Source: Dechloromonas hortensis
GTDB lineage: Bacteria > Pseudomonadota > Gammaproteobacteria > Burkholderiales > Rhodocyclaceae
DNA: 64,000 nucleotides
Direction: 5' to 3'
NCBI RefSeq assembly: GCF_009469765.1
Contig: NZ_SSSQ01000001.1
Location: 599,405-663,404, forward strand
The notes beneath the pieces are model-generated. The model did not search any database and had not been told where the DNA came from. It saw only the letters and a program-made list of their open reading frames with translations. Within the stretch, counting starts at the first letter, position 1; the number at the start of each line of letters is the position of its first letter. This document shows, one piece after another, positions 1 through 8,766 of this stretch. A program made the translations under genes and the position numbers.

Positions 1-758
1 CGACCAAAAAAACCAAACTTCCCCCGCTGCTTTTCATTCACGGCGCCTTCGCCGGCGGCTGGATGTGGACGGAAACCTTCATGCCCTTCCTGGCCGAAGC
101 CGGCTATCCCTGCCATGCCCTGTCACTGCGCGGCCATGGCGGCAGCGACGGCATCGAGCATATCGACTGGCACTCGATCAATGATTACGTCGCCGACGTC
201 GCAACGGTGGCCAACTGGCTGGGCGAGGCCCCGGTCCTGATCGGCCATTCGATGGGTGGTTTCATCGTTCAGAAATATCTTGAACATCACGACGTACCGG
301 GTGCGGCCCTCATTTGCTCGGTCCCGCCCCAAGGCCTGATCGCGTCCCAGTTTCACCTGATGTTCCAGAAGCCGCAGCTCTTCATGGACATCAACCGGAT
401 CATGAGCGGCAACTATCCGGATACCGAAGTGCTCAGGGAGGCGCTGTTTGCCGGCGAAATCGACGAAACCATGCTCGCCGCCTGGCTGGACCGGATGCAA
501 CCCGAGTCGCACCGCGCGCTGTGGGACATGTCGATGTTCAACCTACCCAACCTGCCGGCCATGCACCGCCCGCCGATGCTGATTCTTGGTGCCGAACTGG
601 ATGTCCTGGTACCGGCTTTCCTGGTTCAGGCGACAGCCCATACCTACGGTCTGCCGGTTCATATATTCCGTCACATGGGGCACGCTGTGACCCACGAAAA
701 AGAATGGCCGCTCGTCGCGGCCACGCTGCAAACCTGGTTAAACGGACTCAGGCCTTAA
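1..758 (+). CDS. alpha/beta hydrolase, 5' end outside window
   Basis: The reading frame is open to the left edge, so the true start is missing. The visible part begins with an oxyanion-hole type HGAFAGG stretch near base 40, then a GHSMGG nucleophile elbow near base 242, a late Asp (AELDVLVP) and a late His (GHAVTHE). That is the Ser-Asp-His order of the alpha/beta hydrolase fold. No substrate can be assigned. The 3' end overlaps the convergent small gene on the other strand by 11 bases. Confidence 0.85.
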   Translation, partial: TKKTKLPPLLFIHGAFAGGWMWTETFMPFLAEAGYPCHALSLRGHGGSDGIEHIDWHSINDYVADVATVANWLGEAPVLIGHSMGGFIVQKYLEHHDVPGAALICSVPPQGLIASQFHLMFQKPQLFMDINRIMSGNYPDTEVLREALFAGEIDETMLAAWLDRMQPESHRALWDMSMFNLPNLPAMHRPPMLILGAELDVLVPAFLVQATAHTYGLPVHIFRHMGHAVTHEKEWPLVAATLQTWLNGLRP

Positions 759-939
759 CGTCTACGCTATTCCCCAGATTAGGGGGATTGTTCGGCTGTT
801 GCGGCAAAGCCTGCAACAGCTGCATTGCGTTCTGTTCCTGCAGGGCCATTGCCTTTTTGAGCACCAAGGTACTCACTGCGTCACCGGTCTGAGCCTGTGA
901 CAAGGCGCTACTCAAACTTCCTACCGCTCCGACGTCCAT
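748..939 (-). CDS. YjfB-like putative motility protein, 63 aa
   Basis: This small protein starts MDVGAVGSLSSALSQAQTGD and continues with a VLKKAMALQEQNAMQLLQALP helix. That layout matches the YjfB family of short proteins annotated as putative motility proteins. The family's biochemical role is not established. The start chosen is the ATG at 937-939, with GGAG and AAGGA stretches just upstream; the frame runs further upstream, but that part is antisense to the next gene. It converges on the hydrolase and overlaps its stop. Confidence 0.75.
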   Translation of the reverse strand: MDVGAVGSLSSALSQAQTGDAVSTLVLKKAMALQEQNAMQLLQALPQQPNNPPNLGNSVDVKA

Positions 940-975
940 ATCGTCCTTGCTCCAAAGTGAAATCACTATTACTTT

Positions 976-989
976 TAGTGTAGACACTA
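976..989. promoter_or_regulatory. perfect 6-2-6 palindrome between divergent genes
   Basis: TAGTGT-AG-ACACTA is a perfect inverted repeat in the 64-bp gap between the divergent YjfB-like gene and the hypothetical gene at 1004. Placement and symmetry suggest an operator for a dimeric regulator. No regulator is identified, and a short chance palindrome cannot be excluded. Confidence 0.3.
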
Positions 990-1003
990 TTTTTAACAAA
1001 GCA

Positions 1004-1963
1004 ATGAGCAATCCTAAAGATTCGGATCCTTCCTCGGCCATCATCGATGCCATTCGCGCCAAGCGCGAGCGGAAGAGCGCTATCGCCGAGGATATTGCGG
1101 CCATCGAAGCCTCACTGCTCGCCGATATCGAAACCTTTGATCTAGATGCCGCTGAACAACGGGCGCGCAACGAGCAGCAAACCAGCACCGGGGCAGGGCT
1201 GGCCGACCCGAGCCTGGTCTTCCCGACGATCGCTCCAACAAAAACGACCACCAGCCCGGAACCGGATGGCGCAGGCGAGGCCGAAGAGAGTACCCAACTG
1301 TTCGACCCGCGCGGCAGTCTGCTCAGCCAGTTGCGTCAGCAGGCCGAACTCCGCCAGCGCGAACAGCATTCGGCCAAGGCCGAGCGCACGGCCAGCAACA
1401 CGACCATCGATCGGGCCCTGAAACGCCTGTTTTTCTTCCTGCATGACTTTGTGCAGCAACTGAACATCCTCAAGCCGGCCATCCCGCGCACCTACCCGCT
1501 GGCCGACGAGCAAGTGCTCGGAGCGCTGGCCTGGCAGGAAGGCTTTGCTGATTACCGGACACAGTCGCAAGCGGCCGGGGCCCTCGTCGAACTAGTCAGT
1601 TGCACCTATCGTCTGGCTGGCGGCGAGAGCCTGTACATTCAACGCGACGGCCCGGTGGTCGAGCGTTTTCGCAGCCTGCTGTTCGACTACGGCTTGCGCT
1701 TCAACTGTAAGGAATCGAAGAACGAGCGCCGTTATACCGAACGCGCCGATTTCGAGATTCAGCCGGAAATCAGTGTCAACACCCGGTGGCGCGCCGACTT
1801 CGACAGGGGGCTGATCATCCTGGACGCCCGCAACCTGGAGCGTTTGGGCAGCATCAGCTATGCCATTCGTCCCCAGGCCCTCGACCAGGCCATGCTCGAT
1901 GACTTCGGCCGCCTCATCCTCGGCCTGCCCAACCGGTTCCGGGAACAGGTCACGCGGCAATAA
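1004..1963 (+). CDS. hypothetical protein, 319 aa
   Basis: I do not recognise this protein. The N-terminal third (about residues 1-130) is polar, low in complexity and rich in Ala, Glu, Arg and Gln, with likely coiled coil. The C-terminal two thirds look globular, with conserved-looking aromatic stretches (LKRLFFFLHDFVQQLN, RWRADFDRGLIILDARNLE). No signal peptide or membrane segment is seen. The start is the ATG at 1004; an in-frame start at 947 would add 19 unlikely residues and run through the palindrome. The gene converges on the next with a 3-bp gap. Confidence 0.7.
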   Translation: MSNPKDSDPSSAIIDAIRAKRERKSAIAEDIAAIEASLLADIETFDLDAAEQRARNEQQTSTGAGLADPSLVFPTIAPTKTTTSPEPDGAGEAEESTQLFDPRGSLLSQLRQQAELRQREQHSAKAERTASNTTIDRALKRLFFFLHDFVQQLNILKPAIPRTYPLADEQVLGALAWQEGFADYRTQSQAAGALVELVSCTYRLAGGESLYIQRDGPVVERFRSLLFDYGLRFNCKESKNERRYTERADFEIQPEISVNTRWRADFDRGLIILDARNLERLGSISYAIRPQALDQAMLDDFGRLILGLPNRFREQVTRQ

Positions 1964-1966
1964 GCC

Positions 1967-3124
1967 TCACAGTCGGCGGCTTTGGTCACCGCTGGCAAAA
2001 CCGCACAAGGCTTCGTCGATCCCCCGGCCAATGGCGATCACCTTGAACAACTCGCCCATTTCATGCGGCATCAGCAGTTTATTGACCGCGCCAGCGGCAC
2101 GAATGTAATCCACGCTATCGTTCGGCAACTCGCCCAGCAAGTCGAGGATGCCGCAATTGAGCAGGAATTGCCCCTGGCTGGTGTAACCCAGCAGCTCCAG
2201 TCCGGCACCATGGGCCGCCGCAATAATGGCCGTAAAATCGACGTGCACCGTCAGATCCTGCAAACCGGGCAGGTAGAAGGGGTCGGGATGGGCGTGATGG
2301 CGGTAGTGGCACATCAAGGTACCGCGTGCCCGCTGCTGGTGATAAAACTCGCGGCGGGGGAAACCGTAGTCGATCAGCAGCAGCGCCCCGGCACTCAGGC
2401 GCCCCCCCCATTCCGCCGCCCAGGCCCGGGCCGCCAGGCTGATCTCGCTCTCGAAACCGGGTGGCAACTGGCATTGTTCACCGATCTGCTGCGCCGCGGC
2501 CAGGACGGCGCCGGTAGCCGGCCGCTCGCCCCAGACGAAGCTGCCAGCCGCATCCAGTTCGACGCCGCGCTCGAAGATGCCGTTTTCCCGCCAGGCGACA
2601 ATTTCAGCCGGCATCGCATCGAGCAGTTCATTGCCGACCACCACGCCGGCAAAGGACTCGGGCAGCGCATCCAACCAGCGCAGTCGAGGCAGCAGGTGCG
2701 GCACTTCAGCGGCCAGCGTTTGCTGCTGACGCTGGCGCAGGTCGGCCGACAGATCAAGGATCAGGTATTGCTCGGGCAGGCAGGCCCGGCGCTCCAGTTC
2801 GAGCAGCAGGTCCGCCGCCAGGCGGCCGGAGCCGGCCCCCACCTCAAGGATGACCGGTGCCGAGGCGGCCATCACTTGCGCCACCTGGCGGGCCAGCGCC
2901 TGGCCAAAGAGTGCGCTCATGCCGGGTGCGGTGATGAAGTCGCCGGCTGCCCCGAATTTCCGCGCCCCCGCCGTGTAGTAGCCCAGCCCCGGGGCATAGA
3001 GTGCCAGCTCCATGTAGCGGGCAAACGGGATCCAGCCTCCATGCGCCACAATTTCCCGGCGAATGCATTCGAGCAGACGCTGGCTATGCGCCTGGGCGTC
3101 GGGCGAGGGGAGGGGCAGGTTCAT
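1967..3124 (-). CDS. MidA/NDUFAF7-family SAM-dependent methyltransferase
   Basis: The protein belongs to the DUF185 family (COG1565), related to mitochondrial NDUFAF7, which methylates an arginine of a complex I subunit. N-terminal motifs typical of the family are visible (GWIPFARYMELALYAPGLGY, then GDFITAPGMSALFGQALARQ). A SAM-binding loop EVGAGSGRLAADLL follows, and a VVGNELLDAMP segment lies further on. The start at 3124 has GGAG six bases upstream. The upstream extension is not family-like. The bacterial substrate is not known with certainty. Confidence 0.85.
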   Translation of the reverse strand: MNLPLPSPDAQAHSQRLLECIRREIVAHGGWIPFARYMELALYAPGLGYYTAGARKFGAAGDFITAPGMSALFGQALARQVAQVMAASAPVILEVGAGSGRLAADLLLELERRACLPEQYLILDLSADLRQRQQQTLAAEVPHLLPRLRWLDALPESFAGVVVGNELLDAMPAEIVAWRENGIFERGVELDAAGSFVWGERPATGAVLAAAQQIGEQCQLPPGFESEISLAARAWAAEWGGRLSAGALLLIDYGFPRREFYHQQRARGTLMCHYRHHAHPDPFYLPGLQDLTVHVDFTAIIAAAHGAGLELLGYTSQGQFLLNCGILDLLGELPNDSVDYIRAAGAVNKLLMPHEMGELFKVIAIGRGIDEALCGFASGDQSRRL

Positions 3125-3312
3125 AGTGGCTCCATAAAGACGGGATTTTAGCCGGCGGCCCGAGCCGGAATTAAGCTTTTGTTGTGGCAATTGCTGGCAA
3201 ATTTGATTTGAGGGTGAAATATGACCGTCTTTCAAAACAACGTATCAGGTAAACTTGCCATTTTTATCGGTTCACCGCAGCAATCGACTCGCGGATACCA
3301 GCGACGGCCCAG

Positions 3313-4176
3313 ATGACTCATTCAAACACCCTGCTTAAACTGCGCAAGAACCTCGAAAGCCGTACCGGCAAGGCGATTGGCGACTACAACATGATCGAGG
3401 ATGGCGACACTATCCTGGTCTGCGTGTCCGGCGGTAAAGACTCCTATACCCTGCTCGCCATGCTGATGGCGCTGCAACAGCGGGCCCCCGTCAAATTCCG
3501 TCTGATTGCGATGAATCTCGATCAGAAACAGCCGGGTTTTCCGGCCGACATCCTGCCCAATTATTTCGCTTCGCTCGGCATCGAATACCGGATCATCGAA
3601 GCCGATACCTATTCGATCGTCAAGGACAAGATTCCCGAGGGCAAGACCACCTGTTCGCTATGCTCACGTCTGCGCCGCGGCATTATCTACAAGACGGCCA
3701 AGGAACTGGGCGCCAATAAAATTGCACTGGGCCATCATCGCGACGACATGGTCCATACCTTGTTTCTCAACCTGCTCTTTGGTGGCAAGATCAAGGCGAT
3801 GCCGCCCAAGCTGGTCACCGACGATCATGCCCACATCGTCATCCGGCCGCTCGCCTATTGCGCCGAAAGCGATATCGCCAAATTTGCCCGCGGCATGGAA
3901 TTCCCGATCATTCCGTGCAACCTCTGCGGCTCCCAGGAAAACCTGCAACGCCAGAAAATCCGCGAAATGATGGAAGACTGGGATCGCCGTTTCCCCGGCC
4001 GCACCGAGTCGGTCCTGACGGCGCTGCAAAGCGTCGTGCCCTCGCACCTGGCCGACCCCAAACTTTTCGATTTCCAGAACCTGACGCTGGACACCCCGGT
4101 CGAGGAGGGCGACATTGCCTTCGACAGCCCGGAAATGCCAATCAGCGGCACCTTTCCAATCAGCCTTTCGTCATAA
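3313..4176 (+). CDS. ttcA: tRNA 2-thiocytidine(32) synthetase TtcA
   Basis: TtcA activates C32 of certain tRNAs by adenylation and inserts sulfur, using an iron-sulfur cluster. The PP-loop SGGKDS is at residues 39-44. A CxxC pair lies at C114/C117 (CSLC) and another at C202/C205 (CNLC), as expected for the cluster ligands. The [19 protein letters not shown] region is characteristic of the family. The 287-residue length is normal. It is transcribed divergently from the MidA-like gene, with about 190 bp between the two starts. Confidence 0.95.
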   Translation: MTHSNTLLKLRKNLESRTGKAIGDYNMIEDGDTILVCVSGGKDSYTLLAMLMALQQRAPVKFRLIAMNLDQKQPGFPADILPNYFASLGIEYRIIEADTYSIVKDKIPEGKTTCSLCSRLRRGIIYKTAKELGANKIALGHHRDDMVHTLFLNLLFGGKIKAMPPKLVTDDHAHIVIRPLAYCAESDIAKFARGMEFPIIPCNLCGSQENLQRQKIREMMEDWDRRFPGRTESVLTALQSVVPSHLADPKLFDFQNLTLDTPVEEGDIAFDSPEMPISGTFPISLSS

Positions 4177-4232
4177 GGCAATGAAGGCATAATCCGCTTA
4201 TAATCCAGTATCTTACGAACGAATAGTCCGCA

Positions 4233-5120
4233 ATGAGCAGCCAGCAACGCAAATTGGTCGTCATGTTTGCCGATGTCTCCGGTAGCGCCCGCCTTTTTGA
4301 GCGCTTGGGCGATACCGAAGCCATGCACGCGGTAGAACGCTGCCTGAAGCGGATGAACCGCTCCATCGAAGGCTACCGCGGCCGGACCGTGCAGGTGGTC
4401 GGCGACGAGTTGCTGGCCGCCTTTGAAACCGCGGAAGAAGCCTGCCAGGCCTCGATCGACATGCAACAGCGGATTGCCGACCTGCCACCGGTCTCCGGTT
4501 TGAAGCTGACCATCCGGATTGGCCTGCATGTCGGCACCCTGACCGAAGACAGTGATGGACAGTTGAGCGGCGAAGTCGTAACCACGGCGGCACGGATCGT
4601 CGGCGCGGCACGCCGCGACCAGATCCTGGCCAGCTCGCACCTTGTTGCTGAACTGCCCGCGAACACCACGATCAATTCCAGGCCGATGCCCAATCTCGGT
4701 ACCATTCGGCAAAATGACGAACAGGTGGCCCTGCGGCTTGTCGAATGGACCAGTCAGAGCACCGTCGACCAGATCAGTTCGCTCAGCATCATGCCTGTTC
4801 CACGTCTATGTGTGCGCTACCGCGGCAAGGCCTATCTGCTCGACGACAAGACGCCGGTCCTGACGCTCGGCCGCGACCTCGGCAACAAGTTGCAGATCGA
4901 AGATCGCAAGGCCTCGCGGCTGCATGCCAGGATCGAGAAACGCAAGGACGGCTATTTTTTGGTCGACACCAGCACCAACGGCACCTTTGTCTGCCTGACC
5001 GGCAAGCAGGAAGTAATGGTGCGCCGCCATGAAATCCTGCTCGAAGGTAGCGGCAACATCTGTTTCGGTACCTCGCGCAACGATCCGGCAGCCGACGCGG
5101 CGGATTTCGAATACCTGTAA
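4233..5120 (+). CDS. class III nucleotide cyclase domain fused to FHA domain
   Basis: Residues 1 to about 170 form a class III adenylate/guanylate cyclase catalytic domain. The two metal-binding aspartates are present (D14 in FADVSGS and D58 in VVGDELLA), as is the transition-state Arg of TTAARI. The base-selecting Lys that normally precedes the GD motif by four residues is Gln54, and the usual Asn of the N-x-A-A-R motif is Thr. Substrate or activity may therefore be atypical. Residues about 205-280 form an FHA phosphothreonine-binding domain (TLGR, SRLHARI, STNGTF). It is probably a signalling protein; its partner is unknown. Confidence 0.85.
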   Translation: MSSQQRKLVVMFADVSGSARLFERLGDTEAMHAVERCLKRMNRSIEGYRGRTVQVVGDELLAAFETAEEACQASIDMQQRIADLPPVSGLKLTIRIGLHVGTLTEDSDGQLSGEVVTTAARIVGAARRDQILASSHLVAELPANTTINSRPMPNLGTIRQNDEQVALRLVEWTSQSTVDQISSLSIMPVPRLCVRYRGKAYLLDDKTPVLTLGRDLGNKLQIEDRKASRLHARIEKRKDGYFLVDTSTNGTFVCLTGKQEVMVRRHEILLEGSGNICFGTSRNDPAADAADFEYL

Positions 5121-5124
5121 ACGA

Positions 5125-5152
5125 CGATAGGCCATCCGCAGATGGCCTATCG
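5125..5152. terminator. perfect 12-bp stem-loop between convergent genes
   Basis: CGATAGGCCATC, loop CGCA, then GATGGCCTATCG form a perfect 12-bp hairpin. It sits between the cyclase-FHA gene (stop 5120) and the convergent PsiF-like gene (stop 5172). There is no strong T-run on either side, so it may be a bidirectional, imperfect terminator. Confidence 0.65.
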
Positions 5153-5171
5153 AGAACAGACTGCCTGATTG

Positions 5172-5432
5172 TTACTTGGCAGCAGCCTGGGCGTCAGCCA
5201 CACACTTCTTCATGAAGCTGTTCTTGGCGGCGCCGGCCAGCTTCTTTTCCTTGGCTGTGGACTCACAGGCCATTGCTTCCGGGCCCTTGGCATCGGCTTC
5301 GCACTTCTTCATGAAACTGTTCTTGGCGGCGCCGGCCAGCTTCTTTTCGGCGGCACGGGCTGCACAGTCATCGGCGGCGTAAACCGAGGAAGCCGACATC
5401 ACGACAGCAAGCAGGGCAATCAGCTTTTTCAT
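5172..5432 (-). CDS. PsiF-repeat secreted small protein, 86 aa
   Basis: A signal peptide (MKKLIALLAVVMSASSVYA) precedes two near-identical PsiF-type repeats, each with the pattern C...A...KKLAGAAKNSFMKKC. In E. coli the founding member PsiF is phosphate-starvation inducible; its function is unknown. The start at 5432 is chosen for the signal peptide, although the frame is open 17 codons upstream. The two repeats are nearly identical at DNA level, which indicates recent tandem duplication or gene conversion. Confidence 0.85.
   Translation of the reverse strand: MKKLIALLAVVMSASSVYAADDCAARAAEKKLAGAAKNSFMKKCEADAKGPEAMACESTAKEKKLAGAAKNSFMKKCVADAQAAAK
5203..5348 (-). repeat. two 47-bp direct repeats inside the PsiF-like gene
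   Basis: Copies at 5203-5249 and 5302-5348 differ at one base by my reading. They encode the KKLAGAAKNSFMKKC segment twice, at a 99-bp period. Confidence 0.85.
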
Positions 5433-5483
5433 CTTAAATCTCCCGAATCCGGTTGTAAGAATGTCCGGCAAACTATCGGTCAA

Positions 5484-6419
5484 TCAGGCGTCATCGTCAA
5501 GCATCATGCGCTGCTGACGATCCATGAAATCCTGCATGCTGTCGATGCCGCGCAATTGCAGAATAGTATTGCGCACCGCGGCTTCGAGCAGAACCGCCAG
5601 GTTACGGCCAGCCGCTACCGGGATCAGTACCTTGCGCACCGGAACCCCGAGCACTTCCTGGGTTTGCGCATCGAGTGGCAGGCGCGGCGCATCACTGCCA
5701 GCGACCGTTTTTTGCAAATGGACGATCAGCTTCAGCTTCATCTTCCGGCGCGAGGCGGTTTCGCCAAAGATGGTCCGGATATTGAGCAGGCCCAACCCGC
5801 GGACCTCGAGAAAATCGCGCAACATACCGGGGCAACGACCTTCGATCGTCGTCGGCGCGATCCGCGCCATTTCAACGACATCGTCAGCCACCAGGCCATG
5901 GCCGCGGGAAATCAACTCAAGGGCCAATTCGGATTTGCCGACCCCGGAATCGCCGGTAATCAGCACGCCCATGCCCAGCACATCCATGAAGACACCGTGC
6001 AGATTGACGGTATCGGCCAGACGGGCCGACAGGTAAATCCGCAACAGGTCGATCACCGCCGAGCAGGGCTTGGGCGAGAAGATCAGCGGGGTATTGAAGT
6101 TCTTGCAGGCATCGACCAGGATTTCCGGGGGCGTCAGGCCATCGGCAACGATTACCGCCGGCGGCTGGGCGCCGAGCAGGTCCTGGAACATCTGGGCGAA
6201 GCGCCGTTCGCCGATCTTCGTCGCCCAGTCGTATTCCGCCTGGCCCATGACCTGCAGACGCTCCGGGTGGATGACGTTGATATGGCCGACGACATCGGCG
6301 CCGTAGTTATTCGACAGCTTGATCTCGATGCGGCGGTCCGACTGATGGCCAAGCACCCAGTTGAGCAGCAGCTTTTCGCGATTGTCCTCGTAAAGCTGGA
6401 TGAGGCTGATATGGCGCAC
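5484..6419 (-). CDS. hprK: HPr kinase/phosphorylase
   Basis: HprK phosphorylates and dephosphorylates a serine of HPr-type phosphocarriers. The Walker A motif GDSGVGKS is at residues 156-163, the conserved His at 141 (HGVF), and the family signature EVRGLGLLNIRT follows. The 311-aa length is normal. The start is a GTG at 6417-6419, nine bases after the ptsN stop, so the two genes are probably co-transcribed. Next to ptsN and rpoN, its likely role is in the regulatory (nitrogen-type) PTS rather than sugar uptake. Confidence 0.95.
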   Translation of the reverse strand: MRHISLIQLYEDNREKLLLNWVLGHQSDRRIEIKLSNNYGADVVGHINVIHPERLQVMGQAEYDWATKIGERRFAQMFQDLLGAQPPAVIVADGLTPPEILVDACKNFNTPLIFSPKPCSAVIDLLRIYLSARLADTVNLHGVFMDVLGMGVLITGDSGVGKSELALELISRGHGLVADDVVEMARIAPTTIEGRCPGMLRDFLEVRGLGLLNIRTIFGETASRRKMKLKLIVHLQKTVAGSDAPRLPLDAQTQEVLGVPVRKVLIPVAAGRNLAVLLEAAVRNTILQLRGIDSMQDFMDRQQRMMLDDDA

Positions 6420-6428
6420 GAGCAGGGA

Positions 6429-6875
6429 TCAGGACTGGAAGAGGGCAACCACGCTCACCGCATCGGGTGCGGCGACGAGGGCCTCGCGGAAGCTGCGCTC
6501 GGCGAAGCGCTGGGCAAGCTCAGAGAGGATCTGCAAATGCTGCTCGGTCGCCTGTTCGGGAACGAGCAGGATAAACAGCAGATTGACCGGCCGGCCATCC
6601 GGCGAATCGAACGGCACCGGGGAGGACAATCGAATGAAGGCACCGGCGGCCTGCTTCAGGCCCTTGATGCGGCCATGCGGAATGGCGATCCCCTGGCCGA
6701 GGCCGGTGGAGCCAAGTTTTTCACGGGCGAAAAGGCTGTCGAAAACGACCGCGCGGGCAATGCCGAGATGATTCTCGAAAAGCATGCCGGCTTGTTCAAA
6801 GACCCGTTTCTTGCTGCTGGCTTCGAGGTCGAGAACCACCTGCGAGGCAGACAGAATGTTGTTTAGGGGGTTCAT
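6429..6875 (-). CDS. ptsN: PTS IIA-like nitrogen-regulatory protein PtsN
   Basis: This EIIA-Ntr protein of 148 aa is the terminal phospho-acceptor of the regulatory PTS. The active histidine is H67 in the AIPHGR motif, and the fold signature VNLLFILLVPEQATEQHL follows. It lies in the widely conserved rpoN-hpf-ptsN-hprK order. A hairpin between hpf and ptsN may reduce read-through. Confidence 0.95.
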   Translation of the reverse strand: MNPLNNILSASQVVLDLEASSKKRVFEQAGMLFENHLGIARAVVFDSLFAREKLGSTGLGQGIAIPHGRIKGLKQAAGAFIRLSSPVPFDSPDGRPVNLLFILLVPEQATEQHLQILSELAQRFAERSFREALVAAPDAVSVVALFQS

Positions 6876-6896
6876 AAGGAAGTTTGGAAAAGCAAA

Positions 6897-6920
6897 GGCC
6901 GCGACAAAAGTGTCGCGGCC
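6897..6920 (-). terminator. GC-rich hairpin with T-rich tail after hpf
   Basis: Read on the minus strand, GGCCGCGAC / GTCGCGGCC form a perfect 9-bp stem around a 6-base loop, followed by TTTGCTTTT. This is a good rho-independent terminator or attenuator between hpf and ptsN, so ptsN-hprK expression may depend on read-through or its own promoter. Confidence 0.75.
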
Positions 6921-6929
6921 TGTCAGCCT

Positions 6930-7253
6930 TTATTCGGCCACGTAGTGCGCCGGCTTGTCACCGCGGTGATGATCCTGCACCTTCTGCTTGTACTTCTGGA
7001 CCTGACGATCGAGCTTGTCAAATAGCGCGTCGATGGCGGCGTAAAGGTCGTCGCCGGACTCTTCGACGTGAATGTCCTTGCCCGGCACGTGAAGCGTGAC
7101 TTCACCCTTCTGCTTGAGCTTTTCAACCGACAGAACGACGTTCACGCCGGTAACTTTGTCAAAATGGCGAACAACCGGGTCGAGCTTGTTTTCGACGTAT
7201 TCGCGCAATGCCGGCGTAACTTCGATATGGTGACCAGCGATCTGCAGATTCAT
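6930..7253 (-). CDS. hpf: ribosome hibernation promoting factor, short form
   Basis: This 107-aa protein of the RaiA/HPF family binds stationary-phase 30S subunits and promotes inactive dimers. It has the family opening [21 protein letters not shown] and a [24 protein letters not shown] helix. It lacks the C-terminal dimerisation domain of long HPF. It lies 15 bp downstream of rpoN. Confidence 0.95.
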   Translation of the reverse strand: MNLQIAGHHIEVTPALREYVENKLDPVVRHFDKVTGVNVVLSVEKLKQKGEVTLHVPGKDIHVEESGDDLYAAIDALFDKLDRQVQKYKQKVQDHHRGDKPAHYVAE

Positions 7254-7268
7254 GCTTTTCTCCTCTCT

Positions 7269-8738
7269 CTACAGGGTCTTGCGTAAATTGACCGGCGGGA
7301 TGTTGAGCGATTCACGGTATTTAGCGACCGTGCGTCGTGCGACAACGATTCCCTGCTGGCCTAGTATTTCGGATATTTGACTATCCGACAAGGGCTTCTT
7401 GCCATCCTCCGCTCCGATCAATTGCTTGATCAGGGCGCGGATGGCGGTGGCAGAGCAGGCACCACCGGTATCGGTGGCGACATGACTGCCGAAAAAGTAC
7501 TTCAATTCAAAAATGCCGCGCGGCGTCGCCATGTATTTCTGGCTGGTGACGCGCGAGACTGTGGATTCATGCAGGCCGAGAATGTCGGCGATTTCGCGCA
7601 GGACCAGCGGCCGCATCGCCACTTCGCCATGCTCGAAAAACTGGCGTTGACGGTCGACAATGGCTTGCGTGACGCGATGAATGGTCTCGAAGCGCTGCTG
7701 CACGTTCTTGATCAGCCAACGTGCTTCCTGCAACTGGCCGGACAGATTACCGTTACCCCGGCGCTGCTTGGCGAGTATCTCCGCATACAGACGATTGATG
7801 CGCAGACGCGGGTAGGCATCCGGATTGATGTAGGCGGTCCATTTGCCCTTGAGCTTCTTCACCATCACGTCCGGCGTGATGTAGCGTGCCTCGATCTGCG
7901 CGAAGCGGGCGCCCGGCCGCGGGTTGAGACTGACGATCAGAGCCTGGGCGGCCTTTAGGATTTCATCATCGCAGCCGGTCAACCGGCGGATTTTGGTGAA
8001 ATCGCGCGCCGCCAGCAATTCAAGGTGTTTTTCGACGATGACCAGGGCCAGCGCCCGCACAGCATCCACCGGCAAGGCCTTCAGTTGCAGCGCCAGGCAT
8101 TCCTTCGGGCTACGGGCGCCGATACCGATCGGGTCGAAATTCTGGATATGGTGGAGGGCGATTTCGAGCTCTTCCAGCTCGATTTCGTATTCCGGCGGCA
8201 AGGTTTCCCACAGCTCTTCGAGCGGCGTCGACAGGTAGCCGTCATCATCGAGGGCTTCGATCAGGAAACGGACCAGGCTGCGGTCACGTTCGCTGAGCTG
8301 GGTCATGCCGAGTTGCCAGCCGAGATGGTCACGCAGGCTGATTGTTGCCGCATGCACGTCGTGCGAATCGCTGTCATCGTCCTCATCGCGGCCGGCCCCG
8401 GTAAAGGTACCGGCATCGGAGGTCCAGCGGTCATCGTCCACATCGGATGGCGTCATCGGCACATCCTGCTCGCGATCGTCGCGCGCATCCCGCTCTTCGC
8501 GCTCGACGCGCTGCTCCCGCTCACCTTCCTCGGTGCGCGGCGCATCGAACTGCTGGGCTGAGGCAAAGGATTCGTTGCCGCCGTCGTCGTCGCGTTCCAG
8601 CATCGGATTCTCGAGCAGGTAACGCTCAAGTTCCTGCTGCATTTCGACCGTAGACAGCTGTAACAGCTTGATCGACTGCTGCAACTGGGGCGTCAGCGCC
8701 AGATGCTGGGATAGTTTTAGTTGGAGTGCTGGCTTCAT
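7269..8738 (-). CDS. rpoN: RNA polymerase sigma-54 factor
   Basis: RpoN directs RNA polymerase to -24/-12 promoters and needs AAA+ activators. The glutamine-rich region I (LKLSQHLALTPQLQQSIKLL) opens the protein and an acidic region II follows. The C-terminal RpoN box is visible (ARRTVAKYRE), preceded by the helix-turn-helix. The ATG at 8736-8738 is chosen over an adjoining TTG. The 489-aa length is typical. It sits 25 bp after lptB in the same direction. Confidence 0.96.
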   Translation of the reverse strand: MKPALQLKLSQHLALTPQLQQSIKLLQLSTVEMQQELERYLLENPMLERDDDGGNESFASAQQFDAPRTEEGEREQRVEREERDARDDREQDVPMTPSDVDDDRWTSDAGTFTGAGRDEDDDSDSHDVHAATISLRDHLGWQLGMTQLSERDRSLVRFLIEALDDDGYLSTPLEELWETLPPEYEIELEELEIALHHIQNFDPIGIGARSPKECLALQLKALPVDAVRALALVIVEKHLELLAARDFTKIRRLTGCDDEILKAAQALIVSLNPRPGARFAQIEARYITPDVMVKKLKGKWTAYINPDAYPRLRINRLYAEILAKQRRGNGNLSGQLQEARWLIKNVQQRFETIHRVTQAIVDRQRQFFEHGEVAMRPLVLREIADILGLHESTVSRVTSQKYMATPRGIFELKYFFGSHVATDTGGACSATAIRALIKQLIGAEDGKKPLSDSQISEILGQQGIVVARRTVAKYRESLNIPPVNLRKTL

Positions 8739-8766
8739 CAAATGGGATCTGGACGCTGCTTATCGG

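Noticed and set aside
5169..6866. 565-codon plus-strand frame across the PsiF, hprK and ptsN genes
   Set aside because: It runs antisense to three recognisable genes and has the low-complexity composition of a shadow frame.
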